A stretch of 64,000 nucleotides of DNA from Aquibium oceanicum. GTDB lineage: Bacteria; Pseudomonadota; Alphaproteobacteria; Rhizobiales; Rhizobiaceae. The notes beneath the pieces are model-generated. The model did no database searches, had not been told where the DNA came from, and saw nothing but the letters and a program-made list of their open reading frames with translations. This document shows positions 16,021 to 25,627 of this stretch, piece by piece; positions within the stretch are counted from its first letter, which is position 1, and every line of letters begins with the position of its first letter. The stretch spans positions 1,426,001 through 1,490,000 of the forward strand of contig NZ_CP018171.1 of assembly GCF_001889605.1 (NCBI RefSeq). Direction: 5' to 3'. The position numbers and the translations under genes were made by a program.

Positions 16021-16359
16021 CGAGGCGGGTTCCGGTATCGACGGCGAACATCCGACACCTGGTCTATCCCGTCCGGCCGCCGGGCGATCGCCGATGCAGC
16101 GGCGGCGCCACCTCCAGCCGAGCGCGTCCGGTCGGACCCTGCTTCGTCGGTGCGCCAGCCTATCGCGCCTGGCTTGCCCGAAGCTGCCGCGCAACGGCGA
16201 TCGGGATCCGTTGAGAATCTCGTCCAACCGACGCTATGCAGAGAGGATCTCTGACCCGGCGCCGTGGTGGTACCTGCCCGACCTCCTGTCCGGCTCTCCG
16301 GCGCTGGCGCTGACTTGCCGGATTGGCTACATCCTCCTTGCCACCCGAAGGATCCCGCC
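16021..16359. other. 339-base divergent intergenic region
   Basis: This separates the octad-repeat gene (leftward) from the nucleotide cyclase gene (rightward). Frames remain open across it, but the translations are Arg/Pro-rich and unlike either gene, so I treat it as non-coding. It must hold both promoters; I see no convincing -35/-10 pair and no long palindrome. Confidence 0.45.
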
Positions 16360-17166
16360 ATGGCCGCCACGACCCGAAAGCTGACCACGGTGTTCGCCGC
16401 AGACGTGCAGGGCTATTCGCGTCTGATGGAGCACGACGAGGAGGGCACGCTCGCTACGCTGAAGCAGTATCGCGAGGCGATGGGCCGGCTGGTGGAAACC
16501 CACAATGGCCGGGTGGTGAACACGTGGGGTGACGCGGTGATCGCCGAGTTCGGCAGCGTGGTCGAGGCGGTCCGCGCGGCGATCGACGTGCAGAACGAAC
16601 TTGCCCAGCGCAATGCGGCGCGGCCGCAGGAAGCGCGGATGTTCTTCCGCATAGGCATCAATCTCGGCGACGTCATTGTCGACGGTGACGATATCTACGG
16701 CGACGGTGTCAACATCGCCGCACGGCTGCAGTCGGAGGCAGAGCCGGGCGGCATCCTGATCTCCAGCACGGTCTACGAGCAGGTCCGCAACAAGGTCGCC
16801 GTTGGCTTCGATTTCCTCGGCGACCTTGCCGTGAAGAACATCGAGGAGCGCGTGCCGAGCTATTCCGTGCGGATCGGCGGTGAGGCGGCAAGGCCGCGTC
16901 GTCCCGAGGCGCCGCCATCTGCGTCCGATCCAGCCTCCTGGGGCCGCAATGCACCCCCGGCGCCCGCGCCAGCGGGTAGCCTCGCCTCCCGGCTCCCGAT
17001 CCCGAAAGAGTTTGCCGGCCTTGCCATCGCTGCGGCGGTGGTGACGGCCATCAACCTTTTCACATGGGGCGGCGATTTCTGGGCGAAATGGCCGCTGCTC
17101 GGCATCGCAGTCGCAGCCGCGATCCGGTTCTTGCGCTATTCCGGCCGCGGCCGGCGCGAGCGTTGA
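16360..17166 (+). CDS. Class III adenylate/guanylate cyclase with C-terminal membrane hairpin
   Basis: A 268-residue protein whose first 170 residues form a class III cyclase domain. FAADVQGYSRLM (near residue 14) and NTWGDAVIAEF (near residue 58) carry the two metal-binding Asp residues. DDIYGDGVNIAARLQ (near residue 112) carries the transition-state Asn and Arg, so the domain looks active. A Pro/Ala-rich linker (about 175-215) follows, then two hydrophobic segments near residues 220-260. This resembles 2TM-type cyclases, with catalysis in the cytosol. The ATG at 16360 gives the usual KLTTVFAADVQGYS start. It is divergent from the octad-repeat gene; whether cAMP signalling relates to that protein is unknown. 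Confidence 0.9.
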   Translation: MAATTRKLTTVFAADVQGYSRLMEHDEEGTLATLKQYREAMGRLVETHNGRVVNTWGDAVIAEFGSVVEAVRAAIDVQNELAQRNAARPQEARMFFRIGINLGDVIVDGDDIYGDGVNIAARLQSEAEPGGILISSTVYEQVRNKVAVGFDFLGDLAVKNIEERVPSYSVRIGGEAARPRRPEAPPSASDPASWGRNAPPAPAPAGSLASRLPIPKEFAGLAIAAAVVTAINLFTWGGDFWAKWPLLGIAVAAAIRFLRYSGRGRRER

Positions 17167-17179
17167 CCGCTCCTGCCGC

Positions 17180-17794
17180 TCACGGATAGAGCCTGGTCTT
17201 CTCCCAGCCGCCGTCCCGGGCCTCGAAGCGCATACGGTCGTGCAGCCGGAATGGCCGGTCGTGCCAGAATTCCATCTCCTGCGGCATCAGGCGGAATCCC
17301 GACCAGTGCCCGGGGCGGGGAATTTCGCCGATCGCGTGGTGGGCCGTGAATTCCGCCACCGCCTTCTCAAGCGCGAAGCGGCTTTCGAGCGGGCGCGACT
17401 GCTTCGACGCCCAGGCGCCGATGCGGCTGCCGCGCGGGCGGGATGCATAATAGGCATCGGCTTCCTCGGCGGAGACGACCTCCACCGGGCCCCGAATGCG
17501 CACCTGGCGGCGCAGCGACTTCCAGTGGAAGCACATGGCCGCCTTCATGGAGGCGAGCAATTCGGTGCCCTTGGCGCTCTCGAGATTGGTGTAGAAGACG
17601 AAACCCTTCTCGTCGAAGCCCTTGAGCAACACCATGCGCACGTTCGGCAGCCCGTCCTGGTCGACGGTCGCTAGCGCCACGGCGTTTGAATCGTTGAGTT
17701 CGCTCTTTTCGGCATCGGCCAGCCACTCGGCGAAGAGCCGCAACGGCTCCGCGCTTTCGGTGAAGTCATGCTTCGTTAACTCTGTTTCCGCCAT
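17180..17794 (-). CDS. pdxH: Pyridoxamine 5'-phosphate oxidase
   Basis: FMN enzyme making pyridoxal 5'-phosphate from pyridoxine or pyridoxamine phosphate. Family signatures include [20 protein letters not shown] near residue 48, [19 protein letters not shown] near residue 88, and the C-terminal [17 protein letters not shown]. The start [11 protein letters not shown] at 17794 gives 204 residues, normal for the family; the longer upstream frame overlaps the next gene antisense. It is divergent from the RT0821-type lipoprotein. PLP made here serves ThrC, encoded elsewhere in this window, among others. Confidence 0.96.
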   Translation of the reverse strand: MAETELTKHDFTESAEPLRLFAEWLADAEKSELNDSNAVALATVDQDGLPNVRMVLLKGFDEKGFVFYTNLESAKGTELLASMKAAMCFHWKSLRRQVRIRGPVEVVSAEEADAYYASRPRGSRIGAWASKQSRPLESRFALEKAVAEFTAHHAIGEIPRPGHWSGFRLMPQEMEFWHDRPFRLHDRMRFEARDGGWEKTRLYP

Positions 17795-17836
17795 TGTTTC
17801 CCGGGAGGTGGTGAGGCCTGGGAAGGAGATGGCCCA

Positions 17837-18304
17837 TTGTCGCGGCGCGTTCAAGCATTCCGGAGCGGTCTCCGGGCGGTTTTCGTCTGTGCCAGGCGTC
17901 CGCTGGTGGCTGCCGCGACAGTTGTTCTCGTGCTGTCGGGCTGCGCGTCCAGAGGGCTCGATCTCGACAGCCTGGCGGTCGACGCCACCATCACCACCAA
18001 CGCGACCGGCGCTGGCAAGGCCGCTGCCCCCGACGCGGAAAGGCTCTCGGACGAGGTGTCGATCCGCAACGCCGTATCCTCCGCCAATCTCGACGAACTG
18101 CCCGACGGCCGCATCCACTGGGCCAATCCCGACACCGGATCGCGCGGCGAGATAAGCCGCATCGTCGAACGCCGCGAGGACACCACGCTCTGCCGCCGCT
18201 TCATCGTCTCGCGCGAGAGTTTCCAGGGCGTGGCGCTCCATTCCGCCGAGGTCTGCCTGGCGCAGGACGGCAGCTGGTTCACCCGCGTCTTCGAGGCGGC
18301 CTGA
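17837..18304 (+). CDS. RT0821/Lpp0805-family surface lipoprotein
   Basis: A 155-residue protein with a basic N-terminus, a hydrophobic stretch ([14 protein letters not shown]) and the lipobox LSGC at about residues 33-36, predicting an outer-envelope lipoprotein. The rest ([17 protein letters not shown], then [14 protein letters not shown] and [10 protein letters not shown]) matches the family named after rickettsial and Legionella members, function unknown. The in-frame start is TTG at 17837, eight bases after GGAAGGAG; a nearby ATG at 17829 is in another frame. Divergent from pdxH. Confidence 0.8.
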   Translation: MSRRVQAFRSGLRAVFVCARRPLVAAATVVLVLSGCASRGLDLDSLAVDATITTNATGAGKAAAPDAERLSDEVSIRNAVSSANLDELPDGRIHWANPDTGSRGEISRIVERREDTTLCRRFIVSRESFQGVALHSAEVCLAQDGSWFTRVFEAA

Positions 18305-18408
18305 GTATCAAACTTTTTGCGACGGATTCCTGCGGCGAAAACTGGAATTTCTTCCTAGAACCCTCATATTGAGGACAATTCAGGTTCCTTTCACCACAGG
18401 CAGCTCAC

Positions 18409-19326
18409 ATGCGTGATCCCTACGAGACACTGGGCGTGGCCAAGTCCGCGAGCGCCAAGGACATCAAGTCCGCGTTCCGCAAGCTCGCCAAGAAGTACCA
18501 TCCGGACCAGAACCCGGAGGATCCGAAGGCGAAGGAGCGGTTCAATGCCGCCAACCAGGCCTACGAGATCCTCGGCGACGAACAAAAGCGTGCGGCCTTC
18601 GACCGCGGCGAGATCGATGCCGACGGCAAGCCGCGCTACCAGGGCTTCGAGGGCGCCGCCCACGGCGATCCGTTCGCCGGTTTCCGGCGCGGGCCGGGCG
18701 CCGGCAGCACGCGCTTCGAGTTCCGCAGCGGCGGTCCCGACGGCGCCGGCCTCGGCTCGGAGGACATTTTCAGCGAACTGTTCGGCCAGGCCTTCGGCCG
18801 TGGCGGCGCGGGTGCCGCTGGTGCCGGTAACCGCCGCGCCGGCCCGCGTCCGGCCGACACCACGGCCACCCTCGACATCTCGCTCGAGGAAGCCGCGACG
18901 GGTGCGCATGTCAACGTCCTGTTCCCCGGTGGCCGCAAGCTCGCCGTCAAGCTGCCGCGCTACGTCGAGGACGGCCAGACGATCCGCCTGAAGGGGCAGG
19001 GCGAGAACGGCGGCGACGCGCTGGTCAAGCTACGGTTCCGCCCGCATCCGCGCTACCGCATCGAGGGCCGCGACCTTCACGCCGACCTCTTCGTCGACCT
19101 GAAGGATGCGGTGCTCGGCGCCAAGCTTCCCGTGGAGACGGTGGCGGGAAAGCTGGCGGTCACGGTTCCCGCATGGTCGGGCTCCGACAAGGTGCTGCGC
19201 CTCAAGGGCCGCGGCCTGCCGGAAAAGACCGGCGGCGAGGGCGATCTCTACGTCCACGTGCGCATCATGCTGCCGGAGGACCAGCGTTCCGACCTGGAGG
19301 TCCTGGCCCGCCGCATGGCTCACTGA
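18409..19326 (+). CDS. DnaJ-like co-chaperone (CbpA type, no zinc finger)
   Basis: A 305-residue type II J-protein. The J domain (about residues 3-65) has [18 protein letters not shown] with the HPD motif that triggers Hsp70 ATPase. A Gly/Phe-rich linker follows (about 75-140), then the C-terminal substrate-binding and dimerisation domains (about 145-300). The CxxCxGxG zinc repeats of true DnaJ are absent, so it acts as a CbpA-like partner of DnaK. The 104-base gap before it is AT-rich around CTTTTTGCGACG and may hold a stress promoter, not proven. It is followed by fabI. Confidence 0.92.
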   Translation: MRDPYETLGVAKSASAKDIKSAFRKLAKKYHPDQNPEDPKAKERFNAANQAYEILGDEQKRAAFDRGEIDADGKPRYQGFEGAAHGDPFAGFRRGPGAGSTRFEFRSGGPDGAGLGSEDIFSELFGQAFGRGGAGAAGAGNRRAGPRPADTTATLDISLEEAATGAHVNVLFPGGRKLAVKLPRYVEDGQTIRLKGQGENGGDALVKLRFRPHPRYRIEGRDLHADLFVDLKDAVLGAKLPVETVAGKLAVTVPAWSGSDKVLRLKGRGLPEKTGGEGDLYVHVRIMLPEDQRSDLEVLARRMAH

Positions 19327-19407
19327 TCGCCGCCCTGTCCGCTTGTCCCGAGGGGATCGCTGTGCGATAGGCAGTGCCGCGAGAAAGCCAGTCCGGGAGA
19401 GAATGCG

Positions 19408-20226
19408 ATGGCGACGGGTAATGGTCTGATGGCCGGCAAGCGCGGCCTGATCATGGGCATCGCCAACAACCGTTCGATCGCCTGGGGCATCGCCAAGGCC
19501 TGCGCCGACCAGGGCGCCGAACTCGCGCTCACCTACCAGGGAGACGCCTTCAGGAAGCGGGTCGGCCCGCTCGCCGAGGAGCTGGGCGCCCATCTCGCCG
19601 GCCATTGCGACGTCACCGATCCCGCCACCGTCGACGCCGTGTTCGACGGCCTGAAGGAGCGCTGGGGCGGTATTGACTTCCTTGTCCACGCCATCGCGTT
19701 CTCCGACAAGGACGAACTCGACGGGCGCTACGTGGAGACGACGCGCGAGAATTTCCTCCGCACCATGGATATCTCCGTGTACTCGCTGACGGCGGTCGCC
19801 AAGCGCGCCGAGCCGCTGATGACCAATGGCGGATCGATCCTGACGCTGACCTATTACGGCGCCGAGAAGGTCATGCCGCACTACAACGTCATGGGCGTCG
19901 CCAAGGCGGCGCTAGAAGCCAGCGTGCGCTATCTCGCGGTCGATCTCGGCGGCAGCGGCATCCGCGTCAACGCGGTCTCCGCCGGCCCCATCAAGACGCT
20001 CGCGGCATCCGGCATCGGCGATTTCCGCTACATATTGAAGTGGAACGAATACAACTCCCCGCTGAAGCGCACCGTATCGATCGAGGAAGTCGGCGATTCG
20101 GGCCTGTACTTCCTGTCCGACCTGTCTCGCGGCGTCACCGGCGAGGTGCACCACGTCGATTCGGGCTATCACGTCGTCGGCATGAAGTCCGTCGACGCAC
20201 CGGACATCTCCACGGTCAAGGACTGA
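19408..20226 (+). CDS. fabI: Enoyl-[acyl-carrier-protein] reductase (NADH)
   Basis: The last reductive step of each fatty acid elongation cycle, cytosolic, of the short-chain dehydrogenase fold. The cofactor loop GIANNRSIAWGIAKA near residue 17 is the FabI form of the glycine-rich motif. The catalytic Tyr-x6-Lys is YNVMGVAK, near residue 158. The C-terminal SGYHVVGM near residue 253 is also typical. At 272 residues the length is standard. Ribosome site GGGAGAGAA. It lies 81 bases after the dnaJ-like gene and 43 before a phosphatase gene. The FabI type predicts triclosan sensitivity, from family knowledge. Confidence 0.95.
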   Translation: MATGNGLMAGKRGLIMGIANNRSIAWGIAKACADQGAELALTYQGDAFRKRVGPLAEELGAHLAGHCDVTDPATVDAVFDGLKERWGGIDFLVHAIAFSDKDELDGRYVETTRENFLRTMDISVYSLTAVAKRAEPLMTNGGSILTLTYYGAEKVMPHYNVMGVAKAALEASVRYLAVDLGGSGIRVNAVSAGPIKTLAASGIGDFRYILKWNEYNSPLKRTVSIEEVGDSGLYFLSDLSRGVTGEVHHVDSGYHVVGMKSVDAPDISTVKD

Positions 20227-20269
20227 CGCCCGTAATTCCGCCCCCCAACCGTCCCGGAACCAGGAAGCG

Positions 20270-20857
20270 ATGCCCCCGCTCGTCTACTTCGTCCGCCACG
20301 GCCAGACCGACTGGAACGTCGAAAGCCGGTTCCAGGGCCAGCACGACGTCGACATCAACGCGACCGGCCGCGAACAGGCGCGCCGCAACGGCCGCAGGCT
20401 TGCCGAACTGATCGATGAACCGGCCCGGTTCGACTTTGTCGCCAGCCCCTTGAGGCGCACCCGCGAGACCATGGAAATCGTGCGGACCGAACTCGGCATG
20501 GAACCGCAGGGGTACCGGCTGGAACCGAGACTGATGGAACTGCATTTCGGCGACTGGCAGGGGCTGACGATCGACCGGATCGAGGCGGCATTTCCCGGCT
20601 CGGAGGAGGCGCGCGAACGCGACAAATGGGGCTTCCTGCCGCCGGGACCTTCCGCCGAGAGCTACGAGATGCTGTCGGAGCGCGTCCGTCCCTGGCTTGC
20701 CGCGATCGGGCGCGACACGGTCTGCGTCACGCATGGCGGTGTCATCCGTTCCATCTTCCTGCAGACCGGCACGGCCACCCGTGCCGAGGCCGAGATGATG
20801 GACGTGCCGCAGGACAGCATTCTGCGCTATTCCGACGGGCGGCTCGACTGGCTGTGA
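20270..20857 (+). CDS. Histidine phosphatase family protein (phosphoglycerate mutase-like)
   Basis: A 195-residue protein with the catalytic RHG motif in [11 protein letters not shown] near residue 6, the phosphate-binding Arg in [10 protein letters not shown] near residue 57, the acidic loop [10 protein letters not shown] near residue 87, and the second His in CVTHGGVIR near residue 153. The fold is clear; the substrate (sugar phosphate, cobalamin intermediate or phosphoprotein) cannot be told. The ATG follows CAGGAAGC. Probably in one transcript with fabI; convergent with the DUF1344 gene. Confidence 0.88.
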   Translation: MPPLVYFVRHGQTDWNVESRFQGQHDVDINATGREQARRNGRRLAELIDEPARFDFVASPLRRTRETMEIVRTELGMEPQGYRLEPRLMELHFGDWQGLTIDRIEAAFPGSEEARERDKWGFLPPGPSAESYEMLSERVRPWLAAIGRDTVCVTHGGVIRSIFLQTGTATRAEAEMMDVPQDSILRYSDGRLDWL

Positions 20858-20879
20858 GCCGCCGCGTTCGCGGACGCCC

Positions 20880-21128
20880 CTATTCGTAGACCGCCATGTC
20901 GGTGATCTGCTTCACGCCGTTGATGACGTCGAAGGCGATGACGATGTCGATGCCGGGCTCGATGCCCGCGAGGTCGACCTCGCCGGGCAGCTTGTAGGTC
21001 TGCCCGTCCTCCAGCGTGATCGTCAGTTTCTCCTCGTCGACGGACTTGATCGTGCCTTCGGTCTGGTCGGCGAAGGCGGTCGCCGACATCAGGAGGAGCG
21101 CCGACAGGGCCGACAGCAGGATGCGCAT
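20880..21128 (-). CDS. DUF1344 family exported small protein
   Basis: An 82-residue protein with a signal peptide ([20 protein letters not shown]) and a mature part of about 60 residues, mostly alternating beta strands ([18 protein letters not shown]). The pattern matches DUF1344 proteins of Hyphomicrobiales, of unknown role in the periplasm. Convergent with the phosphatase gene and divergent from aroC. No Cys in the mature part. Confidence 0.8.
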   Translation of the reverse strand: MRILLSALSALLLMSATAFADQTEGTIKSVDEEKLTITLEDGQTYKLPGEVDLAGIEPGIDIVIAFDVINGVKQITDMAVYE

Positions 21129-21323
21129 GGGATACCTCGTTCGTGCTTGTCCGGCGCGTTCCGGACGGTGCTGTGGATCGGATTCGAGGAGAGCAGAAAT
21201 ACAAGGAATGTGTCAAAACTAATTCCGCGCCCCGACCGTTTGACCCTTTCTCCAAAGCTCAATAGAAGGCGGCGGGGCGCCGTCATCATTGCGGGCGTCC
21301 GCCGCCGGGATCTCCGCACCGCC

Positions 21324-22460
21324 ATGTCTCACAACACTTTCGGCCATCTCTTCAGAGTGACGACTTGGGGCGAGAGCCACGGCCCGGCACTTGGCTGCGT
21401 GGTTGACGGATGTCCGCCCGGGATCCGCTTCACACTCGCCGACATCCAGACCGAGCTCGACCGGCGCCGTCCCGGGAAGTCGCGATTCGTTACACAGCGT
21501 CGCGAGCCGGACGCGGTCAGGGTGCTCTCGGGGGTGCTTGCGGAAGAGGACGGCGAGACGCTTGTCACCACCGGCACTCCGGTCTCCATGATGATCGAGA
21601 ACGTCGATCAGCGCTCGAAGGACTACGGCGAGATCGCGCGGCAGTTCCGACCGGGCCACGCCGACTATACCTATGATGCCAAGTATGGCATCCGCGACTA
21701 TCGCGGCGGCGGTCGCTCCTCGGCACGTGAGACCGCCGCGCGGGTGGCTGCGGGCGCCCTGGCGCGCAAGGTCGTGCCGGAATTGGTTGTGCGAGGCGCG
21801 CTGGTCTCCATGGGAGAAAAGTCGATCGACCGGGCCCACTGGGACTGGGATTTCGTCGACGACCCGGAAAACCCCTTCTTCACGCCGGATCCCGGTTCGG
21901 TCCCCGTCTTCGTCGACTATCTCGACGGCATCCGCAAGGCCGGATCGTCGGTTGGGGCGGTCATAGAGATCGTCGCCGAGGGCGTACCGGCCGGGCTCGG
22001 CGCGCCGATCTACGGCAAGCTCGACCAGGACATCGCCTCGCTCCTGATGTCGATCAACGCGGTCAAGGGCGTCGAGATCGGCAACGGCTTCGAGGCCGCG
22101 CGCATCACCGGCGAGGCCAATGCCGACGAGATGCGCATGGGCAATGACGGCCGCCCGATCTTCCTGTCCAACAATGCCGGCGGCATCCTGGGCGGCATCT
22201 CGACCGGCCAGCCGGTCGTCGCCCGATTCGCCGTCAAGCCCACCTCCTCCATACTCAGCCCCCGCCAGTCCATCGACGTCGAAGGCAACAACGTCGAAGT
22301 CGTCACCAAGGGCCGCCACGACCCCTGCGTCGGCATCCGCGCCGTCCCCATCGGCGAAGCCATGGTCGCCTGCGCCATCGCAGATCATTATCTGCGGCAT
22401 CGGGGGCAGGTGGGAGAGAAGGCGGTCGACAATCGGCAGTCGACAATCGGAGACGGTTGA
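21324..22460 (+). CDS. aroC: Chorismate synthase
   Basis: Last step of the shikimate pathway; needs reduced FMN but makes no net redox change. Start [20 protein letters not shown] is diagnostic. Further signatures are [16 protein letters not shown] near residue 131, [16 protein letters not shown] near residue 273, and [17 protein letters not shown] near residue 332. Length 378. The last 16 or so residues after LRHRGQ are encoded partly by a 14-nt tandem repeat and look like a chance extension rather than part of the fold. A longer frame upstream to 21147 is antisense to DUF1344 and is rejected. Confidence 0.96.
   Translation: MSHNTFGHLFRVTTWGESHGPALGCVVDGCPPGIRFTLADIQTELDRRRPGKSRFVTQRREPDAVRVLSGVLAEEDGETLVTTGTPVSMMIENVDQRSKDYGEIARQFRPGHADYTYDAKYGIRDYRGGGRSSARETAARVAAGALARKVVPELVVRGALVSMGEKSIDRAHWDWDFVDDPENPFFTPDPGSVPVFVDYLDGIRKAGSSVGAVIEIVAEGVPAGLGAPIYGKLDQDIASLLMSINAVKGVEIGNGFEAARITGEANADEMRMGNDGRPIFLSNNAGGILGGISTGQPVVARFAVKPTSSILSPRQSIDVEGNNVEVVTKGRHDPCVGIRAVPIGEAMVACAIADHYLRHRGQVGEKAVDNRQSTIGDG
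22425..22450 (+). repeat. Short tandem direct repeat inside the aroC tail
   Basis: GTCGACAATCGG occurs at 22425-22436 and again at 22439-22450, with CA between, giving a 14-base period. It encodes part of the non-conserved AroC C-terminus just before the stop. Confidence 0.7.
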
Positions 22461-22511
22461 CGCGGCCCGATCTGTCGCTACTCCCCGACTGCCGCGAACG
22501 AAGTGAGCCCC

Positions 22512-23621
22512 ATGCCCTACGATCAGAAAAAAACCGTCGAAGCCCTGCGCGCATTCGAGCGCGGCGAGATCGTCGTCGTCATGGATGACGACGGCCGCGA
22601 GAACGAGGGCGACCTGATCGTGGCTGCGGTCCACTGCACGCCCGAGAAGATGGCCTTCATCGTGCGCCACACCTCGGGCATCGTCTGCGCGCCGATGGGC
22701 AAGGAAGACGCGCGCCGTTTGAACCTCCAGCCGATGGTCGCAGACAACGACGCGCCGCATTCGACCGCCTTCACCGTCAGCGTCGACTTCAAGCACGGCA
22801 CCACCACCGGCATCTCGGCCGACGACCGGACGTTGACCGTGCGCAATCTCGCAAACGGAAACGTCGGCGCGTCGGATTTCGTGCGTCCAGGCCACATCTT
22901 CCCGCTGGTGGCACGCGAGGGCGGCGTGCTGATGCGCTCGGGCCATACGGAAGCGGCAGTGGATCTCTGCAAGCTCGCCGGCCTGCCCCCGGTCGGCGTC
23001 ATCTGCGAACTGGTCAACGATAACGGCACCGTCATGCGCGGCCCGCAGGTGACGGCCTTTGCCGAGGCGAACGGCCTCAAGCAGGTCTCGGTAGCCGACC
23101 TCATCGCCTACCGCCAGCGCCAGGAAACATTCGTCCAGCGGATCGAGAGCTTCGACATCGACACTCCAGGCGGCCCGGCACGCGCCCACACCTACACGCT
23201 GCCGTGGGACCCGATGCACCACCTCGCCATCGTCTTCGGCGACATCCGCGACGGCGAAGACGTGCCGGTCCGGCTTCACCCGGAGGATGTGGTGCGCGAC
23301 ATGTTCGGCAAGACCGACCGGCTCCAGCGCATTATGAAGATCATGGGCGAACGCAAGCGCGGGGTCATCGTCTATCTGCGCGAAGGCTCCGTCGGCGTCG
23401 GCCACCACGAGCGCCACCGCCCGGGCCAGGGCGGCGGCGAGAACCACGAGGAAGCGGTCCGACGCGAGAGCGAATGGCGAGAGATCGGGCTCGGCGCTCA
23501 GATCCTGCGCGATCTCGGGATCGCATCTATCCAGCTACTCGCCTCGCGCGAGCGGCACTATGTAGGGCTGGAAGGGTTCGGCATCCACATCACGCGCACG
23601 GAGATACTGGAACGCGATTGA
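22512..23621 (+). CDS. ribB: 3,4-dihydroxy-2-butanone 4-phosphate synthase with degenerate GTP cyclohydrolase II domain (RibBX-like)
   Basis: The N-terminal 205 residues are an intact DHBP synthase, with VVVMDDDGRENEGDLIVAA (active-site acidic loop), TTTGISADDRT and GHIFPLVAREGGVLMRSGHTE. The C-terminal 160 residues align with GTP cyclohydrolase II in outline, but the three zinc Cys residues of that enzyme are missing; the region reads PVRLHPEDVVRDMFG. This fits RibBX-type variants known in Proteobacteria, which supply only the butanone phosphate for riboflavin. ATG at 22512 chosen; a GTG lies at 22503. The stop overlaps a TTG start for the next gene. Confidence 0.9.
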   Translation: MPYDQKKTVEALRAFERGEIVVVMDDDGRENEGDLIVAAVHCTPEKMAFIVRHTSGIVCAPMGKEDARRLNLQPMVADNDAPHSTAFTVSVDFKHGTTTGISADDRTLTVRNLANGNVGASDFVRPGHIFPLVAREGGVLMRSGHTEAAVDLCKLAGLPPVGVICELVNDNGTVMRGPQVTAFAEANGLKQVSVADLIAYRQRQETFVQRIESFDIDTPGGPARAHTYTLPWDPMHHLAIVFGDIRDGEDVPVRLHPEDVVRDMFGKTDRLQRIMKIMGERKRGVIVYLREGSVGVGHHERHRPGQGGGENHEEAVRRESEWREIGLGAQILRDLGIASIQLLASRERHYVGLEGFGIHITRTEILERD

Positions 23622-24598
23622 GACTCCTCGCCACTTTCCTCTCGCTGCTTTTATCGGCCGGTGCGGCCAGCACCGGCGAGGTCCGCGCGATCGAAACGCC
23701 AGCACCGGTGCAGCGGATCGAGGTGGCCGGCGACGCGGCGTTCCTCAAGACCGTCGCCGGCTCGGTCTTTCGTCTCAAGGCCTGTCCGGACCGTCTGATC
23801 TGCCTCGATCCCGCCGCCGCCATGCCCGAGCGCGCGAAGCCGCCCGCCGGCGGGCTGCCCGACGGCTCGACAGCCACGGCCACCTCGGGCGACATCGTCC
23901 GCGCATGGTACACGCGCCCGACCGGGCGCTACGGCCACGGTGTGCTCGGCGATGCAACCGAGGCGGGCGGCCTGAAGGTCGAGACGCAGTCCGGTGAGGA
24001 ACTGGAATTCGTTCTTCCCGATACGCATGTCTTCGAGGACCTGACCCCCAGGATCGCCGATATCGACGGCGACGGGACCAACGAGGTGGTGACGATCCGC
24101 TCCTCGCTGATCAGGGGTGCCGCCGTCGCCGTCTATGGCCTGCGCGATGGGGCGCTGCGGCAACTCGACGTCGCGCCGGAGATCGGCCGCAGCAGCCGCT
24201 GGCTCAACATCGCCGGCATCGCGAAGTACTGGGGCTCCGATGCGCCGCTGATCGTGTGGGTGGAGACACCTCACATCAGGGGCACGCTGCGCATGGCACG
24301 CTTCCGCGATGGGCGCCTCGAGGTCCTCCCCGACGAGACGCGCGGCTTTTCCAACCACGTCATCGGCTCGCGCGAACTCGGGCTGTCGGCGACTGGCGAT
24401 CTCGATGGCGACAACATCGAAGACCTCGTGCTCCCCACCGCCGACCGCCGCGGCATGGTGGTCCTGACCGCGCGGGGCTCCGACATCATCCCGCTGCCGG
24501 GTGCGGTGGCCCACCGCATCGTCATCGTTTCGGACATCGTGGTCTCGGCGACAGAGAACGGAAACCTGCTTGCGATAGTCCCTGAACCCGACCGCTAA
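23618..24598 (+). CDS. Exported FG-GAP/VCBS-repeat-like protein
   Basis: A 326-residue protein with an N-terminal signal peptide (LLATFLSLLLSAGAAS). Two calcium-site-like motifs, DIDGDGTNEVV near residue 150 and DLDGDNIEDLV near residue 266, are spaced as in FG-GAP/VCBS beta-propellers, so a periplasmic or secreted propeller is likely. The start is TTG at 23618 overlapping the ribB stop (TTGA), which gives the signal peptide directly. No enzyme motif is seen; the partner is unknown. Followed after 36 bases by a multi-pass membrane protein. Confidence 0.75.
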   Translation: MRLLATFLSLLLSAGAASTGEVRAIETPAPVQRIEVAGDAAFLKTVAGSVFRLKACPDRLICLDPAAAMPERAKPPAGGLPDGSTATATSGDIVRAWYTRPTGRYGHGVLGDATEAGGLKVETQSGEELEFVLPDTHVFEDLTPRIADIDGDGTNEVVTIRSSLIRGAAVAVYGLRDGALRQLDVAPEIGRSSRWLNIAGIAKYWGSDAPLIVWVETPHIRGTLRMARFRDGRLEVLPDETRGFSNHVIGSRELGLSATGDLDGDNIEDLVLPTADRRGMVVLTARGSDIIPLPGAVAHRIVIVSDIVVSATENGNLLAIVPEPDR

Positions 24599-24634
24599 CT
24601 CTGGTTGGCGCCGCACAAAGGAACGGGGGTTCTC

Positions 24635-25627
24635 ATGTGGGATTTCGACATCGGGCGCACGCTCGGCATCATGGCGCGCACCTGGCCCTTCATCGCACTC
24701 CGGCTCGTCGTCTATTTCGCCATCACGATGGGCTATGTGGTCGCGACCGGCACGGGAGCGGGGGTCGGCTACGGCGTCGGCCACGTCATGTCCGATCCCG
24801 ACGGGCCGGTGACCTTCGCCTTCTGGGGCGGCATCCTCGGCTTCGGCGCGGTCTCGCTGCTGCTCTACTGGCTGCGCGAATACATCCTCTACATCATCAA
24901 AGCCGGCCACATCGCTGCGATGGTCCTCCTGATCGACGGGCGCGAATTGCCCGAAGGGCAGGGCCAGATCGCCTATGCCCGCGCGATCGTGACCGAACGC
25001 TTCGCCGAGGCGAACGCGCTCTTCGTGCTCGACCAGCTGGTGAAGGGTGTGATTCGTGCCATCACCGGCCTGATCGGCGGCGTCGCCGCGTTCCTGCCCA
25101 TCCCGGGACTGCGGGGAATCGTCGGCTTCATCAACAGCGTCATCCGCATGTCGCTGACCTATGTCGACGAGATCATCCTCGGCTACAACATCAAGGTCGA
25201 AAGCGACGCACCCTTCGACACGGCGCGCGAGGGCGTCGTGCTCTATGCGCAGAACGCCACGACCATGGTCAGGAACGCCGTGTGGCTGTCGGTTTTCATG
25301 TGGTTGATCGCCATCGTCGTCTTCTTCTTCATGCTCGCGCCCGCAACGGCGATCCTCTACGCCATGCCAGGACAGCTCGCCGGATGGTCCTTCGTTCTGG
25401 CGATTGTATTCGCCTGGGCGCTGAAGGCGGCGCTGCTCGAACCCTTCGCCATCTCGGCGCTGATGTCGGTCTATTTCCGCACCATCGAGACGCAGACGCC
25501 GAATCCCGAATGGGATCGCAAGCTGACCGAGGCGTCGGAGCATTTCCGCGAGCTGAAGGCGAAGGCGGCGGCGCAGTTTCGACCCTCCGGTTCGTCCGGC
25601 CCATCCACGGCGCCCCGACCCGCCTGA
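24635..25627 (+). CDS. Multi-pass membrane protein, unknown function
   Basis: A 330-residue protein with hydrophobic segments near residues 14-42, 56-76, 140-165, 235-260 and 275-300. Several are Gly-rich (GTGAGVGYGVGHVMS; GLIGGVAAFLPIPGL). The centre carries a soluble loop with FDTAREGVVLYAQNATTM. I do not recognise the family with confidence. The C-terminal 50 residues are charged and then Pro/Ser-rich, probably cytosolic. ATG at 24635 preceded by AAGGAACGGGGG; a TTG at 24605 would add ten residues. Same strand and close to the propeller gene, so possibly co-transcribed. Confidence 0.7.
   Translation: MWDFDIGRTLGIMARTWPFIALRLVVYFAITMGYVVATGTGAGVGYGVGHVMSDPDGPVTFAFWGGILGFGAVSLLLYWLREYILYIIKAGHIAAMVLLIDGRELPEGQGQIAYARAIVTERFAEANALFVLDQLVKGVIRAITGLIGGVAAFLPIPGLRGIVGFINSVIRMSLTYVDEIILGYNIKVESDAPFDTAREGVVLYAQNATTMVRNAVWLSVFMWLIAIVVFFFMLAPATAILYAMPGQLAGWSFVLAIVFAWALKAALLEPFAISALMSVYFRTIETQTPNPEWDRKLTEASEHFRELKAKAAAQFRPSGSSGPSTAPRPA

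Noticed and set aside
10709-16051. A 1780-codon open frame on the minus strand, longer than the octad gene itself.
   Set aside because: It translates to an Arg/Asp/Gly/Pro-rich sequence and continues antisense through two clear enzyme genes. It arises because the 24-nt GC-rich repeat lacks stops in several frames. The octad frame has the regular hydrophobic pattern.
16021-16227. 69-codon N-terminal extension of the octad protein to a TTG.
   Set aside because: Arg-rich, unlike the repeats, no ribosome site; kept only as an alternative start.
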